A stretch of DNA of 64,000 nucleotides, taken from an uncultured Bacteroidales bacterium. GTDB taxonomy: Bacteria; Bacteroidota; Bacteroidia; Bacteroidales; Paludibacteraceae. The stretch is taken from NCBI GenBank assembly GCA_902766045.1, contig CACXCA010000058.1, positions 48,414-112,413 of the forward strand, in the 5' to 3' direction. A model generated the notes under the pieces. The model was not told the DNA's origin and made no database searches. It worked only from the letters and a program-made list of their open reading frames with translations. Numbering within the stretch: the stretch's first letter is position 1; every line of letters starts with the position of its first letter. This document shows, in pieces, positions 53,906 to 63,100 of this stretch. The position numbers and the translations under genes were made by a program.

Positions 53906-55043
53906 TGATTTTTATGATTAAGTTATAGTTGGCGGTTAAGGTTACTTTTGTCTCCCGAACAATGTTCCCGAATGCATTTCTAGTTGCATTGGTGATAGCG
54001 TGTGCACCTGTTAGTGCTATACCTGATAAACTATTGAGGTTAACCTCTGTATTTTTGATGGTTTCATCGGTCGTCTCCGAAGTAACATCGTTTGCAAGAT
54101 TTTCGGGGAAATAGATTCCGGCTTCTCCATCTTGGTCGTATATTGTTCCTGAAAAAGTATAGACGTCACCGTTGTAAACAATCTTATTCACCTTTATGTT
54201 GACTCGGTTCTTATTGAATGAAGCGGAACCGTAGATGATAGTATTGGCTGGAATTGTAGTACCATCAATATAAAGAGGATCGAGAATCCGCAGTTTCACT
54301 TGAGAGGAGGTGGTCACATTTTTTTGCTCGTCATGAACTACGGCATGAATACAATTGGATGTTTGTTTATGATTTCTCTTAATCATCGGTTTAAACCCGT
54401 TCCCGCCTTCTTCTTGCATCACTATTGAGGGAGGCGTTGCTGAGACTTTTTGTTCTCCTTCATCTGAAGCCTTTTTAGATGATTCATCAACAGTTCCCTC
54501 TCCCAGATTAGATAGATATATCTCTCGAAGATGTTGACTCTTTCTTTTTTTCTCTTCCTCAATCATTTTTTCTATATCGATCTCATCTAGCTCCACTATC
54601 TCTTTGGACTTGGAGGGGGACGCTTGTTCAGTTCTTCGAGCGTTGTTGGTCGTATATGATGAAGTCGGGGTGTGTGATACAATTTTATGTTTGAATTCTT
54701 GTAATGCATTCTTCGCTGTATCAGGTTTCTCCACGGGTGTTTCTTCGGAGGAGATTTCTTCTGCAAAAAAGTGGAAAGAATTATGTTCATCTTGAAGTTC
54801 TTTCTCTTTCTGTTCCTGATCAATTAGAGCAATGGCTCTATTATAGGCATCTAAACGGTTGTTGGCTACTTCTTCGGTGAAGATTTCGGGTAAGGGATCC
54901 ACAAGAGACTCTTTGACAATGTTTGTGTCGCGAGTGGTTTCTGACCCTCCGCCAAGGATGAAAAATAATCCGTTCAACCCCACGAATAGGAATAATGCAC
55001 AACCATGGATAATCCATATTTTGTTAGGTGATTTTGATTTCAT
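53898..55043 (-). CDS. traM: Conjugative-transposon TraM-like protein (VirB10-like)
   Basis: A 381-aa inner-membrane protein. After a short basic start, one membrane segment lies at residues 9-32 (IWIIHGCALFLFVGLNGLFF). A long charged, low-complexity periplasmic linker follows (Glu/Lys/Ser-rich, residues 50-230). The C-terminal beta domain has ILDPLYIDGTTIPANTIIYG and the closing GNIVRETKVTLTANYNLII typical of TraM/VirB10. In type IV secretion this protein spans the envelope and senses energy. It overlaps traN by 8 bases and follows the traL-like gene by 7. Confidence 0.85.
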   Translation of the reverse strand: MKSKSPNKIWIIHGCALFLFVGLNGLFFILGGGSETTRDTNIVKESLVDPLPEIFTEEVANNRLDAYNRAIALIDQEQKEKELQDEHNSFHFFAEEISSEETPVEKPDTAKNALQEFKHKIVSHTPTSSYTTNNARRTEQASPSKSKEIVELDEIDIEKMIEEEKKRKSQHLREIYLSNLGEGTVDESSKKASDEGEQKVSATPPSIVMQEEGGNGFKPMIKRNHKQTSNCIHAVVHDEQKNVTTSSQVKLRILDPLYIDGTTIPANTIIYGSASFNKNRVNIKVNKIVYNGDVYTFSGTIYDQDGEAGIYFPENLANDVTSETTDETIKNTEVNLNSLSGIALTGAHAITNATRNAFGNIVRETKVTLTANYNLIIKINE

Positions 55044-55050
55044 ATACCTG

Positions 55051-55377
55051 TTAGTTAAGTGAGTCGCTTTGATTTATTTTTTCTGCTTTTTGAATAGAAT
55101 CTGAGATCTGAATTATTGTATATATTGAGTCTTTCACGGCAGAAATGTCCTTCTCAATATTGATCATCTCATTCGTAAGATGATTCAAGTTTTTTTGAAA
55201 AGTTGAATCTACCCATTCGGTATCCTGTTTCTTTTTATTGTTTTTGATCCGTAGCGCTGAATTTACTATTGTTAGAGACGATATGATCACACAGGCGATT
55301 AGAATGTATTTCTTACGCTCATTTATAGGAATCTTAGATAGGTGATTCTTAAGGATTTGGATGTACTTATTAATCAT
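55051..55377 (-). CDS. traL: TraL-like small membrane protein
   Basis: A 108-aa protein with one membrane segment (about residues 22-42, KKYILIACVIISSLTIVNSA) and a helical, coiled-coil-like tail (LNHLTNEMINIEKDISAVKD). Assigned as TraL from its size, topology and place between traK and traM, as in CTnDOT; sequence identity to TraL cannot be judged by eye. Confidence 0.6.
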   Translation of the reverse strand: MINKYIQILKNHLSKIPINERKKYILIACVIISSLTIVNSALRIKNNKKKQDTEWVDSTFQKNLNHLTNEMINIEKDISAVKDSIYTIIQISDSIQKAEKINQSDSLN

Positions 55378-55403
55378 GAGTATATTGAATTTATAGAAGT
55401 GGT

Positions 55404-56027
55404 TTATTGTCTTGGAATTGTATTGATTTCTTCCATGCTGGTAATGTCCCAGTTCTCAATTATAAACCCATGCGGATTGTTATCGGAACGGGGACAGTTT
55501 ATTAATCTACAGTGTGTATGTAGCTTATAAAAGGTGACGGAAGAAGTTCTCATGGCCGAGGTGGTGGCATACGTGTTGACATCATAAGGGTAATCATTCA
55601 TGTTGATGCAGATGGAGTCTATTTTTATTTCGTTGATAATGCCTGCACCTACCAACTTTTGGTAATAGCCGTTCTCTTGTCGTATCTTATAAAATTCCAG
55701 TGCTGAGTTGTCAGCCAAGAAAAGAGCTTGATTAACATTATGTTCGATGGCCGCTCCATCTGGAATGAGGGTAAAAAACAGCTCATGGAATCGACGAACG
55801 TGCGATTTCGCTTCTGCCGGTTTATTGATATTGATATCTTGTGAGAGGGCTAACATCAGCGATTTCCCCTGATCAAGAATATATATCTTTTCTCGTTGTT
55901 GCTCGGCAAATACATATGATTTATACACGGCATAACAAGAGAGCAATGTGGCGAAAAATGTTATCCCGATAAGATAGAACCGTGAAAGGGCAAAGGCACC
56001 TTGAATATTACGTAAACTCTTTAACAT
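55404..56027 (-). CDS. traK: Conjugative-transposon TraK-like protein (VirB8-like)
   Basis: A 207-aa inner-membrane protein with one N-terminal membrane segment (about residues 14-36, FALSRFYLIGITFFATLLSC) and a periplasmic NTF2-like domain. SHVRRFHELFFTLIPDGAAI and QENGYYQKLVGAGIINEI are hallmarks of TraK. VirB8 proteins nucleate assembly of type IV secretion channels. It lies 11 bases after traJ. Confidence 0.9.
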   Translation of the reverse strand: MLKSLRNIQGAFALSRFYLIGITFFATLLSCYAVYKSYVFAEQQREKIYILDQGKSLMLALSQDININKPAEAKSHVRRFHELFFTLIPDGAAIEHNVNQALFLADNSALEFYKIRQENGYYQKLVGAGIINEIKIDSICINMNDYPYDVNTYATTSAMRTSSVTFYKLHTHCRLINCPRSDNNPHGFIIENWDITSMEEINTIPRQ

Positions 56028-56038
56028 GATTAGGTGGA

Positions 56039-57136
56039 TTAGGATTGTGAAACAACGGTATTGTTATGTACAAGACTTGCTCCAGGGTTTATCCACTCTC
56101 TTATACATTGCTTCCACGGATGGCGACGGAATAGTTGAAGGATATTGGGTATCAGGGGATTTGGGGACGTTCCGCTAATTAATTTTGATGCAGCTGCTGA
56201 ACCCGCTAATGTGATTCCTCCAGTTAGGTTCTCCATACCTGATGCACTGACGATGTAACTGGCAATGGAGGGTATCATCAAATAGAGTATGATGAAGGCT
56301 ACCATGAAGATTATGTATGATATGGTGATGGTTGTCAGCAGGGAATCAACCTGAGAAACATCTTTGTCTAACATCTTAATGGCTTGACTATAGATGTCTA
56401 TATGTTGTGAGTTTAGGGTGTTATGAAGTTGTGCGACAATAACATCCATAAGATTCGCAATTGGAATGAATAAGCATACATTGATATATTTGCTCAACCA
56501 ACTCTTCCAGTTGTCTTTGAAAATGGGAAGGACAGAGAGTGCAAAGGCAAAGGGGCCGAAAACAATCAAGACAATTCGGAAGGAGATACTGATGGCTCGT
56601 ATTATTAGTTTAACGGCTCCAAAGGCAATTCCTGCTATGTATTGTAATCCATTCAGAAGTAGATCCATGACGTTCATGTATAGATTGTCAAAGAATCCGC
56701 TGATGGAGTTAACCGAGAAGACACCTTTCCAAAAGCCATCTTCTGATTTAGCTGCATTTTCGGCTGCGATAAACTCTTTCTTCACCTGAGTTAGCCGATT
56801 CCTGTTTTCTGTCATTTCAGGGCTTTCGGTATTTGCTATTGTGGCAGTATATTCGTTAATAGGATTGAATATATCATCCACCAATCCATATACCCATGAG
56901 AAGTTCAAGCAGATTATACCAATGACAAATGGACGGAGTAGGCTGTTGAAATCAATGGCTTTTCCTTTGGCCCATGTTTTCAATAATATATTTGCAAAAT
57001 ACCCTAAGGCAAATAGTCCGCATAACAAAAAACAAATCTCTGTAACACCTGATATCTGATTGACACACTTGTCAAATAGTGTATTGATGAAATCATCTGA
57101 AAGGAAAGATGATAGATTAAAAGAATTAGTATTCAT
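56039..57136 (-). CDS. traJ: Conjugative-transposon TraJ-like polytopic membrane protein (VirB6-like)
   Basis: A 365-aa protein with about six hydrophobic segments, including ITEICFLLCGLFALGYFANI, PFVIGIICLNFSWVYGL, IVFGPFAFALSVLPIF and ISYIIFMVAFIILYLMIPSI. The GPFAFALSxLP...W...Y stretch and the end SAAASKLISG are typical of TraJ. VirB6-type proteins form the inner-membrane channel. It lies 8 bases after traI. Confidence 0.9.
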   Translation of the reverse strand: MNTNSFNLSSFLSDDFINTLFDKCVNQISGVTEICFLLCGLFALGYFANILLKTWAKGKAIDFNSLLRPFVIGIICLNFSWVYGLVDDIFNPINEYTATIANTESPEMTENRNRLTQVKKEFIAAENAAKSEDGFWKGVFSVNSISGFFDNLYMNVMDLLLNGLQYIAGIAFGAVKLIIRAISISFRIVLIVFGPFAFALSVLPIFKDNWKSWLSKYINVCLFIPIANLMDVIVAQLHNTLNSQHIDIYSQAIKMLDKDVSQVDSLLTTITISYIIFMVAFIILYLMIPSIASYIVSASGMENLTGGITLAGSAAASKLISGTSPNPLIPNILQLFRRHPWKQCIREWINPGASLVHNNTVVSQS

Positions 57137-57144
57137 GGGTAGAA

Positions 57145-57756
57145 TTAAAATTTAATGAAAGTGAATAATGCATTGTTTCGCTCCTCAGCCATGCTAGAGG
57201 TGAACGCATTGTTGTAGATACGTACTAGTTCCGCTTTGGTGAGTTGCATCTCGTTTTTGAGGTATCGAAGTTCCTGTTGTCGTTCGAAATCACTCATGGC
57301 GGCATCGTTTTTTTCGGTTTTATCCTGTACTACGGCACTTGCACGTTTGGCTATATTACTTACGTTAGAGGAACAGTTGATTAACTCGATGATGCACTGA
57401 CTCTTTTCTGCGTATGTCAGCAAATCAGAATTTTTCACCTTTTCTCTCATCTTTTTGCAAAGATTCATGATGTCTTCCCCCAGAACGATGATGTCAACCA
57501 CTTCATTGGCTGTTTTGATGTAGGTGGATACTTGTTCGACCCGTTGTTGAATCTTTTTACTCTCTTCATATGCTTTCTGTGCAATCTGAATCTGTTGGAT
57601 GAATTTATATTTTTGTTCAATCTGTTCGTTCATCTCCTCTGTCGCTAATGAGAGTCTCTGAGCAAAGGAGGTCGGGTCTGTTACGACCATGGCACTTTGT
57701 GCGATTAATGTCCAACAGGCGGACATAAATAAAACGGATGCTACTAATTTTTTCAT
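57145..57756 (-). CDS. traI: Conjugative-transposon TraI-like protein (DUF4141, VirB5-like)
   Basis: A 203-aa exported, mostly helical protein: signal peptide MKKLVASVLFMSACWTLIAQ, then long coiled-coil-like helices (ATEEMNEQIEQKYKFIQQIQ, AQKAYEESKKIQQRVEQV). The C-terminus SDFERQQELRYLKNEMQLTK fits DUF4141. VirB5 proteins act as minor pilus or adhesion subunits. Its start overlaps the traG stop by 4 bases (ATGA), so the two are coupled. Confidence 0.85.
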   Translation of the reverse strand: MKKLVASVLFMSACWTLIAQSAMVVTDPTSFAQRLSLATEEMNEQIEQKYKFIQQIQIAQKAYEESKKIQQRVEQVSTYIKTANEVVDIIVLGEDIMNLCKKMREKVKNSDLLTYAEKSQCIIELINCSSNVSNIAKRASAVVQDKTEKNDAAMSDFERQQELRYLKNEMQLTKAELVRIYNNAFTSSMAEERNNALFTFIKF

Positions 57757-60260
57757 TTCATATAATCTTTAATATAGGTTTTAATAGCTTGCTGTATGGA
57801 ACCATTGTTTTCTGTTCGTAGGGATTGAATGTGTCCTTTTTCTTCTTTGTCGGTTGTGAATGTGCAGTACTCTTCTTTGCTGACTTCCACTCCATAGACA
57901 GCACAATAGTTTCGTAAGGATATAAACACCTCTTTGTACTTTGATCTGTGTGTATAATCGAGGCCATTGTTGACGGAGAATAGAATATTCTGCTCCTTCT
58001 GAGAGAGGGACAGGATCTCTTGAATGGTTTGCGCCTTTTCTTTGAAATCCCGCAGATCTAATAGAATCTTGCAGTGTGATTGTGTTATCATAATATCTTT
58101 AATGAATTTATTCCCAACTAAGTCGTCCGGCTCTTGTGTTACGATGGCAATCTCACCGAAGTGTTTTCTGGCTGTACGATACAGATATCCGATGAATGAC
58201 GCCATTCCTTCTTTGGCAATGGCTTGCCACGCCTCTTCAATGAGCATGAATTTCCTTTGATCTGATGGTAAGCGACGAATCTTATCCATGAAGGTGGCCA
58301 TGATGATAAGTGTGACGATAGGGAAGAGTGTTTTATTATCCTTGATATTGTCTAATTCAAAAACAATGAATCGTTTGTTTAGTAGATCCATATCCCTATC
58401 TGAGTTAAGCAGGTGCTCAAACATTCCACCATGAGAAAATGGTTTTAATACCTGTATCATGTCATCTACATCAAAGTTTTCCAACCGTATCTTCATCTGT
58501 TCCGTAACGTAGGGTTTAAAATCCGTTATCAGATATCTGTAGAAAGTATTGAAACAGGGTTTGATAGAACGATTTTCACAGATCTTATCTATGTAGTTGT
58601 AAATACATACCTTGATATGGATACTCTCACTGTTCGATATTGGATTGTCGCCTTTCCAAAGGGTCTTGATAAGGGTTAATAATTGCTCCTTTTTTTCTTC
58701 CGAATATTCATAATTCGGCTCATAGAATGGGTTAAAGGAGAGGGGAGACGTGTCTGTATAGGTATAATAAACGCCATCTTCTCCATTGGTTTCTTCTTGA
58801 ATCATTTGACATAATCCTTGATACGAATCACCAATATCTACCAGCACGATATGACACCCCTGTTCCCAATATTGACGAACGAGATTGTTTGTAAAGAATG
58901 ATTTCCCAGATCCTGATGGCCCTATGATCACTTTGTTTCGGTTGTCTATCCATCCTTTCTTTTTAGGGTAATCATCTAAATCGATGCGGATGGGTATGCC
59001 TGATATTCGGTCTGTAAGATAAATGCCGAAGTGTTGGTGGTTCACCATATCCCTGTAGTTCGTATCAAAGTTCAAGAAACAACAGCCTTGTTCGATAAAC
59101 GTTAGAAATGACAGTTCACTCGGATATTGAGAAGCTGCACCAGGAATACCACCCCAAAATAGTTGAGGGACGATTTTCTCTATCTTACCTTTTGTACAGC
59201 AATTTATTCCAGACAATGCCGCTTCTGCAATAGAGTTTTTGTTCAGTAACGTTTCCCAATTACGATCCCAAATCAAGATATTGAATGCACACCGTACCGT
59301 CCTTTTTTGTTCATGGTATGCCTCATCAAGAAATTCTGTATTCTTCTCGAGGTTTATAGCATTCTCTCTTGAGGCAGAGGAGAAGGCTTGCTGCAACTTC
59401 CCTTTTTGCTGTATTCTTTTTAGATTCTCTTTGTTGTTATCTAGAAAAAAGTACTGATTATAGATGTGCTCGAAAGGCATATTGAGAGCTAGATTAGCCA
59501 CAAAGCTTTGAGGTAAAAAGAAGGAGGGTGGGTTGGACAATTTTTTGTTATATGAATAATTGGCAACTTCGGCTGGTACAATGTCCAAGTCGGCAATGGA
59601 AAAGCAAGAGACATATTGATCTCCGATCATCAAACAGCCATCTTCAATGTGAAGATCTTTTAGAACCGTGCTATGATTAGAGTAGTCCAGGGATAGATAC
59701 TTTTCTATCCAGCCGAACGACTCTGGTGTTCCAAGAAGTTCCTCTTCACTTAACGGACGAATCGAGACCTCTGCGTCTTTTAGAATCTGTGTTAATCGTG
59801 CGATAGCCTCTTTGAACTGATTCATTCTGTTTTCATCCAGTTGTTCATTGGGGATTAGTGTATTTCTACATAGAGCGGATGCAGTAGCCCGACAATCCAT
59901 TCTGCTTTTGCTGGATAGTGTAATATACAGGAATGCTTGGTGCTTCAGATAGGATCGTCCCTCAAAATGTTTTTGATAGGCGGAGGATAGAAACGACTGC
60001 TCTGGATTGTCACCCTGAACAGTGGCAGACGAAAAAATATCCTGTTTATGGATGATCGTATAGTCGGGCAGTTCTCTGATGGCTGAAACAAACGCTTTGT
60101 GCAGTGTATCATATTCATCGGTTGATTGAGTATATACTTGCGGTAGCGTTATTTCAAAACAACACGTAATATCTGCAGTTTTGGAGATAAGAAATCCTTG
60201 CTCAAAACGCCAGAGAGGGAATACGTTCTCAATATTTTGTCTTTTTATATTGAAGTCCAT
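57753..60260 (-). CDS. traG: Conjugative-transposon TraG family ATPase (VirB4-like)
   Basis: An 835-aa ATPase that powers assembly of the type IV secretion machine. The N-terminal 430 residues are the TraG_N/VirB4 membrane-associated region (start NIENVFPLWRFEQGFLISK). The motor domain has Walker A IIGPSGSGKSFFTNNL near residue 447 and Walker B KFMLIEEAWQAI near residue 670, followed by AIVTQEPDDLV and the closing RNYCAVYGVEVSKEEYC. All motor motifs are intact. This is a VirB4 homologue, not the VirD4 coupling protein, despite the name. Gap of 60 bases to traF. Confidence 0.92.
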   Translation of the reverse strand: MDFNIKRQNIENVFPLWRFEQGFLISKTADITCCFEITLPQVYTQSTDEYDTLHKAFVSAIRELPDYTIIHKQDIFSSATVQGDNPEQSFLSSAYQKHFEGRSYLKHQAFLYITLSSKSRMDCRATASALCRNTLIPNEQLDENRMNQFKEAIARLTQILKDAEVSIRPLSEEELLGTPESFGWIEKYLSLDYSNHSTVLKDLHIEDGCLMIGDQYVSCFSIADLDIVPAEVANYSYNKKLSNPPSFFLPQSFVANLALNMPFEHIYNQYFFLDNNKENLKRIQQKGKLQQAFSSASRENAINLEKNTEFLDEAYHEQKRTVRCAFNILIWDRNWETLLNKNSIAEAALSGINCCTKGKIEKIVPQLFWGGIPGAASQYPSELSFLTFIEQGCCFLNFDTNYRDMVNHQHFGIYLTDRISGIPIRIDLDDYPKKKGWIDNRNKVIIGPSGSGKSFFTNNLVRQYWEQGCHIVLVDIGDSYQGLCQMIQEETNGEDGVYYTYTDTSPLSFNPFYEPNYEYSEEKKEQLLTLIKTLWKGDNPISNSESIHIKVCIYNYIDKICENRSIKPCFNTFYRYLITDFKPYVTEQMKIRLENFDVDDMIQVLKPFSHGGMFEHLLNSDRDMDLLNKRFIVFELDNIKDNKTLFPIVTLIIMATFMDKIRRLPSDQRKFMLIEEAWQAIAKEGMASFIGYLYRTARKHFGEIAIVTQEPDDLVGNKFIKDIMITQSHCKILLDLRDFKEKAQTIQEILSLSQKEQNILFSVNNGLDYTHRSKYKEVFISLRNYCAVYGVEVSKEEYCTFTTDKEEKGHIQSLRTENNGSIQQAIKTYIKDYMK

Positions 60261-60320
60261 GAGGTATCTCTTTTCTTATGGAGTTTACGTAAAGGAAATG
60301 GATGATTAATGGGTTGTTGT

Positions 60321-60629
60321 TTACTCGTTTTTCATGAGGGAACACACACGTTTATTATTCTGTATCAACTGATAGGTTCTCCATTGAGCTCTGGAATAAG
60401 AAAGTCCATTCTCTCCAAAATGGTGATTTAGATAATAGGCACCACCTACACTCGTTAATACGCATAAAATAATTATTGCGAGGGTTACCTCAAAGGGAAG
60501 GAGAAGTCCGAGCAGAAAGTAAAGTAATATAGATACGATGATTCCGCCGAGGGCAAGAAAAACGTATGTGGTTCGTAATCCTTTAAACTCAAAAGACTTT
60601 CCAACCCCTTTGTTTATCCTATAATTCAT
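60321..60629 (-). CDS. traF: TraF-like protein (DUF4133, VirB3-like)
   Basis: A 102-aa protein with two adjacent membrane segments (about residues 24-68, TYVFLALGGIIVSILLYFLL and FEVTLAIIILCVLTSVGGAY). The family start YRINKGVGKSFEFKGL is diagnostic for DUF4133/TraF. VirB3-like proteins pair with VirB4. It is 5 bases after traE. Confidence 0.92.
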   Translation of the reverse strand: MNYRINKGVGKSFEFKGLRTTYVFLALGGIIVSILLYFLLGLLLPFEVTLAIIILCVLTSVGGAYYLNHHFGENGLSYSRAQWRTYQLIQNNKRVCSLMKNE

Positions 60630-60634
60630 GCATC

Positions 60635-60934
60635 TTATGCAAAGAAGAAATTCTTAACTACCATCGAAACGACACATGCGACAATTAGGCCTGCTACCCA
60701 TCCTCCTATCTTCTTGGCAGAATCATTGTCTCCATTGAATAACTTATATGCAACTACTGCGCCTCCGACGAGGGCAAATAATCCGCATAATGACATAAAT
60801 AATGTAAGGGCAGGAGATACCATCTTGTCGAGTTGGTCGTTGGCTGATTTTAGTGCGGCAGAAGCCTGCTTTTGTGCGAAAATTTCACTGACAGATAGAA
60901 ACGTCAGTCCTGCAATAGATAAAATTTTTTTCAT
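60635..60934 (-). CDS. traE: TraE-like protein (DUF4134, VirB2/pilin-like)
   Basis: A 99-aa protein: signal peptide MKKILSIAGLTFLSVSEIFAQ, then two membrane segments (LTLFMSLCGLFALVGGAVVA and IGGWVAGLIVACVVSMVVKN) joined by the YKLFNGDNDSAKKI loop, exactly the DUF4134 layout. VirB2-like proteins form the pilus. First of the recognisable tra genes, 71 bases after a 62-codon gene. Confidence 0.92.
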   Translation of the reverse strand: MKKILSIAGLTFLSVSEIFAQKQASAALKSANDQLDKMVSPALTLFMSLCGLFALVGGAVVAYKLFNGDNDSAKKIGGWVAGLIVACVVSMVVKNFFFA

Positions 60935-61005
60935 GATTCAATTTGTTTAAATTGTTTATTTATAAAGTTTAATGTTGATCTATAGGTAGAAGTAAACTGT
61001 GATGC

Positions 61006-61194
61006 CTATAATTCGTAATTATTAACCTTCGAAGTTTTACTAAACCTCTTTCCTCTTATTTGATGAATTGATTGTTGCTTACCTTTCCGTTGTGTTAGAT
61101 AATGGATACAAAGCAATACCAAATCTACTGCTAGGCAGAATATAAAACTGATAGGCAGAAATGAACTCCAACTTATTGAACTTAATCCAAACAT
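61006..61194 (-). CDS. Small membrane protein at the head of the tra operon, 62 aa
   Basis: MFGLSSISWSSFLPISFIFC opens one membrane segment (about residues 12-32), followed by a basic cytoplasmic tail (TQRKGKQQSIHQIRGKRFSK). Unrecognised. It lies between the only good minus-strand promoter (61261-61291) and traE, so it is probably the first gene of the operon. Confidence 0.5.
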   Translation of the reverse strand: MFGLSSISWSSFLPISFIFCLAVDLVLLCIHYLTQRKGKQQSIHQIRGKRFSKTSKVNNYEL

Positions 61195-61260
61195 TTCGAT
61201 ATTTTTTTCAATTTGCCGTTAAAAACAGCAACAAACATTACACAATAGTTATTTTTTTTG

Positions 61261-61291
61261 CAAATGTATAATTAAATTTTCAATATGCAAT
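61261..61291 (-). promoter_or_regulatory. Promoter of the tra operon
   Basis: On the minus strand ATTG (61288-61291, one mismatch to TTTG), a 19-base spacer and TACATTTG (61261-61268), which is a full -7 match, 67 bases before the 62-aa gene. Confidence 0.6.
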
Positions 61292-61380
61292 AAATTTATC
61301 AGAAAAATTAAATAAAATTTATATTTAGGTTTTGTATTCAATCTATTCTTAATTTTAATCAACAATAATAGATACAAATT

Positions 61381-61412
61381 TTTGCAAAATATAAAGGGGA
61401 AATATAGATTTG
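61381..61412 (+). promoter_or_regulatory. Promoter of the alpha/beta hydrolase gene
   Basis: TTTG (61381-61384), a 20-base spacer and TAGATTTG (61405-61412) match the consensus; the ATG is 52 bases further on. It faces away from the tra promoter. Confidence 0.75.
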
Positions 61413-61463
61413 TATCTTTACTAGTTTAAATTTTAAAAGATGAAATGATGGGACTCACCCATA

Positions 61464-62156
61464 ATGATTAATATGGACGATGTATTACATTATTACATAG
61501 AACAGGGAACAGGTTACCCGTTGATTCTTCTTCATGGTAATGGAGAGGACCATACTTATTTCGCTAATCAGATTTCTGTGTTTGCTCAAACCTATCATGT
61601 TTATGCGGTGGATACCCGCGGACATGGAAAGACTCCCAGGGGAGACGCTCCATTCACTATTCGACAGTTTGCAGATGACTTATCTGCATTTATGGATAGA
61701 CTACATATTGAGAAGGCTAATATCTTAGGATTTTCGGATGGAGCTAATATTGCCATGATATTTGCCCTTAAGTATTCCTCCAAAGTGAATAAACTTATTT
61801 TAAATGGGGGTAATCTTGATGCTGGAGGTATTAAACGAACTGTTCAGTTGCCGATAGAGCTGGGATATAGAGTGACTCGTATCTTTGCGAATAAGAGTCC
61901 TGAGGCAAAAGCTCATGCAGAGATGTTAGGTCTGATGGTCAATGACCCTGCTATTGCTGTTGATGAATTAGCAAAAATAAATGTCCCTACGCTTGTTATC
62001 GCAGGGACAAATGATATGGTAAAGGAATCACATACGCGTCTTATTGCTGATCATATAAAAAACGCAAAGTTGTGCTTGATTCAGGGGAACCATTTTATTG
62101 CGAACAAAAACTCAGATGCGTTTAATGCGGCAGTATTAGCTTTCCTTAAAGCATAA
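61464..62156 (+). CDS. Alpha/beta-hydrolase fold protein
   Basis: A 230-aa soluble hydrolase. Oxyanion-hole motif LLHGNGEDH near residue 24, AVDTRGHGKT, the nucleophile elbow GFSDGAN with Ser91, the acid in TLVIAGTNDMVKE and a C-terminal histidine in IQGNHFIANKNS complete the catalytic triad. The substrate cannot be told; esterase or peptidase-like activity is typical. Start at the ATG at 61464; a second ATG three codons later is possible. Transcribed divergently from the tra operon. Confidence 0.88.
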   Translation: MINMDDVLHYYIEQGTGYPLILLHGNGEDHTYFANQISVFAQTYHVYAVDTRGHGKTPRGDAPFTIRQFADDLSAFMDRLHIEKANILGFSDGANIAMIFALKYSSKVNKLILNGGNLDAGGIKRTVQLPIELGYRVTRIFANKSPEAKAHAEMLGLMVNDPAIAVDELAKINVPTLVIAGTNDMVKESHTRLIADHIKNAKLCLIQGNHFIANKNSDAFNAAVLAFLKA

Positions 62157-62239
62157 ATGGTTGGATTGAAATGCGCTTCATCGTTTTTATCTTGATAAGA
62201 CCGCATAGACACCAACACTGAGACGGAAGGTCGTGATCT

Positions 62240-63100
62240 TTATTTGTTGTCTAGTCTTCCGAATACACTTTGAAGAACATCGCTGACACGAGCACTTGCA
62301 TTATGACGAATATCAGCCTCTTTTTCAGATACTTTAAGGAATAATCCATCAAGAGCCTTGTTGGTGACATATTCAGACAGGTCACCTTTCACCTCAGACA
62401 GATTTCGAATTTTTTCAAAATACTCATCTTTTAATACACCTGTCATTCGTGCAATCTCCAATCCTGTTTTGACGGCACTGTTATCAAGCAGTTCTACCAA
62501 TTTATTATTATAGGAAGCATACGTGTTCCATGCATCGGAAGGTGTTAGGTTCGCTATTTTCACAGCACTTAAGGAGGTTGTGATAGATGGGATAAATGCG
62601 TTTTGAAGCTGTGATTGCGTATTGTCTTTCAAATAGGCGGTAGCGGCATTATCTTCTCCGAAGAGAATCTGCTCGGCATCAGCAATGGAGATATTGGTGA
62701 TGGCATTGGTAAAAATGTCCACAGATTTTGGGGCAGCATTCTCAGCAGCACGGTTGAAAAGTGTGACGATAGTTTCCATGCTTGGAATTGATACGCCCGT
62801 TGCATTGAGAATAGAGTTGAAAGTGGCATTTTGTGAGATGCTCTGAACTGCATTGAAAGCAGTAAGAGCTTCTTCTGGTAATCCAATTCGGACAGCAGCA
62901 TCAGCAAGGAATCCATCTTTCTTACTAAGATTGGTTGCCGCTGTTTCTATTCCTAATTTCAATGCCGCTTTAAGACCAGAGGCAATATCTATTGATTTTC
63001 CACTACTTACGGAGGATATGATTTCCTTTACGGAATCGTTCTTCAAAGCCTCTTGCGCAGCTGAGGAAAGAACAGAAATAACATTGTTTAATAAGCCCAT
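62240..63100 (-). CDS. DUF4197 domain protein
   Basis: A 286-aa, almost entirely helical protein. The patterns LKAALKLGIETAATNLSKKD, DAAVRIGLPE, ITNISIADAEQILFGEDNAAT and EKEADIRHNASARVSDVLQS match DUF4197. The family is usually periplasmic or exported; no clear signal peptide is visible in this start (MGLLNNVISVLSSAAQEA). Function is unknown. A -7 box lies 102 bases upstream. Confidence 0.85.
   Translation of the reverse strand: MGLLNNVISVLSSAAQEALKNDSVKEIISSVSSGKSIDIASGLKAALKLGIETAATNLSKKDGFLADAAVRIGLPEEALTAFNAVQSISQNATFNSILNATGVSIPSMETIVTLFNRAAENAAPKSVDIFTNAITNISIADAEQILFGEDNAATAYLKDNTQSQLQNAFIPSITTSLSAVKIANLTPSDAWNTYASYNNKLVELLDNSAVKTGLEIARMTGVLKDEYFEKIRNLSEVKGDLSEYVTNKALDGLFLKVSEKEADIRHNASARVSDVLQSVFGRLDNK

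Noticed and set aside
3909..61194. Treating parA/partner (3.5-4.7 kb) and the tra cluster (52.8-61.2 kb) as traA-traB and traE-N of one integrated conjugative transposon.
   Set aside because: They are separated by about 48 kb of ordinary chromosomal genes, both have their own promoter and terminator, and this ParA looks Soj-like. Nothing in the sequence connects them.
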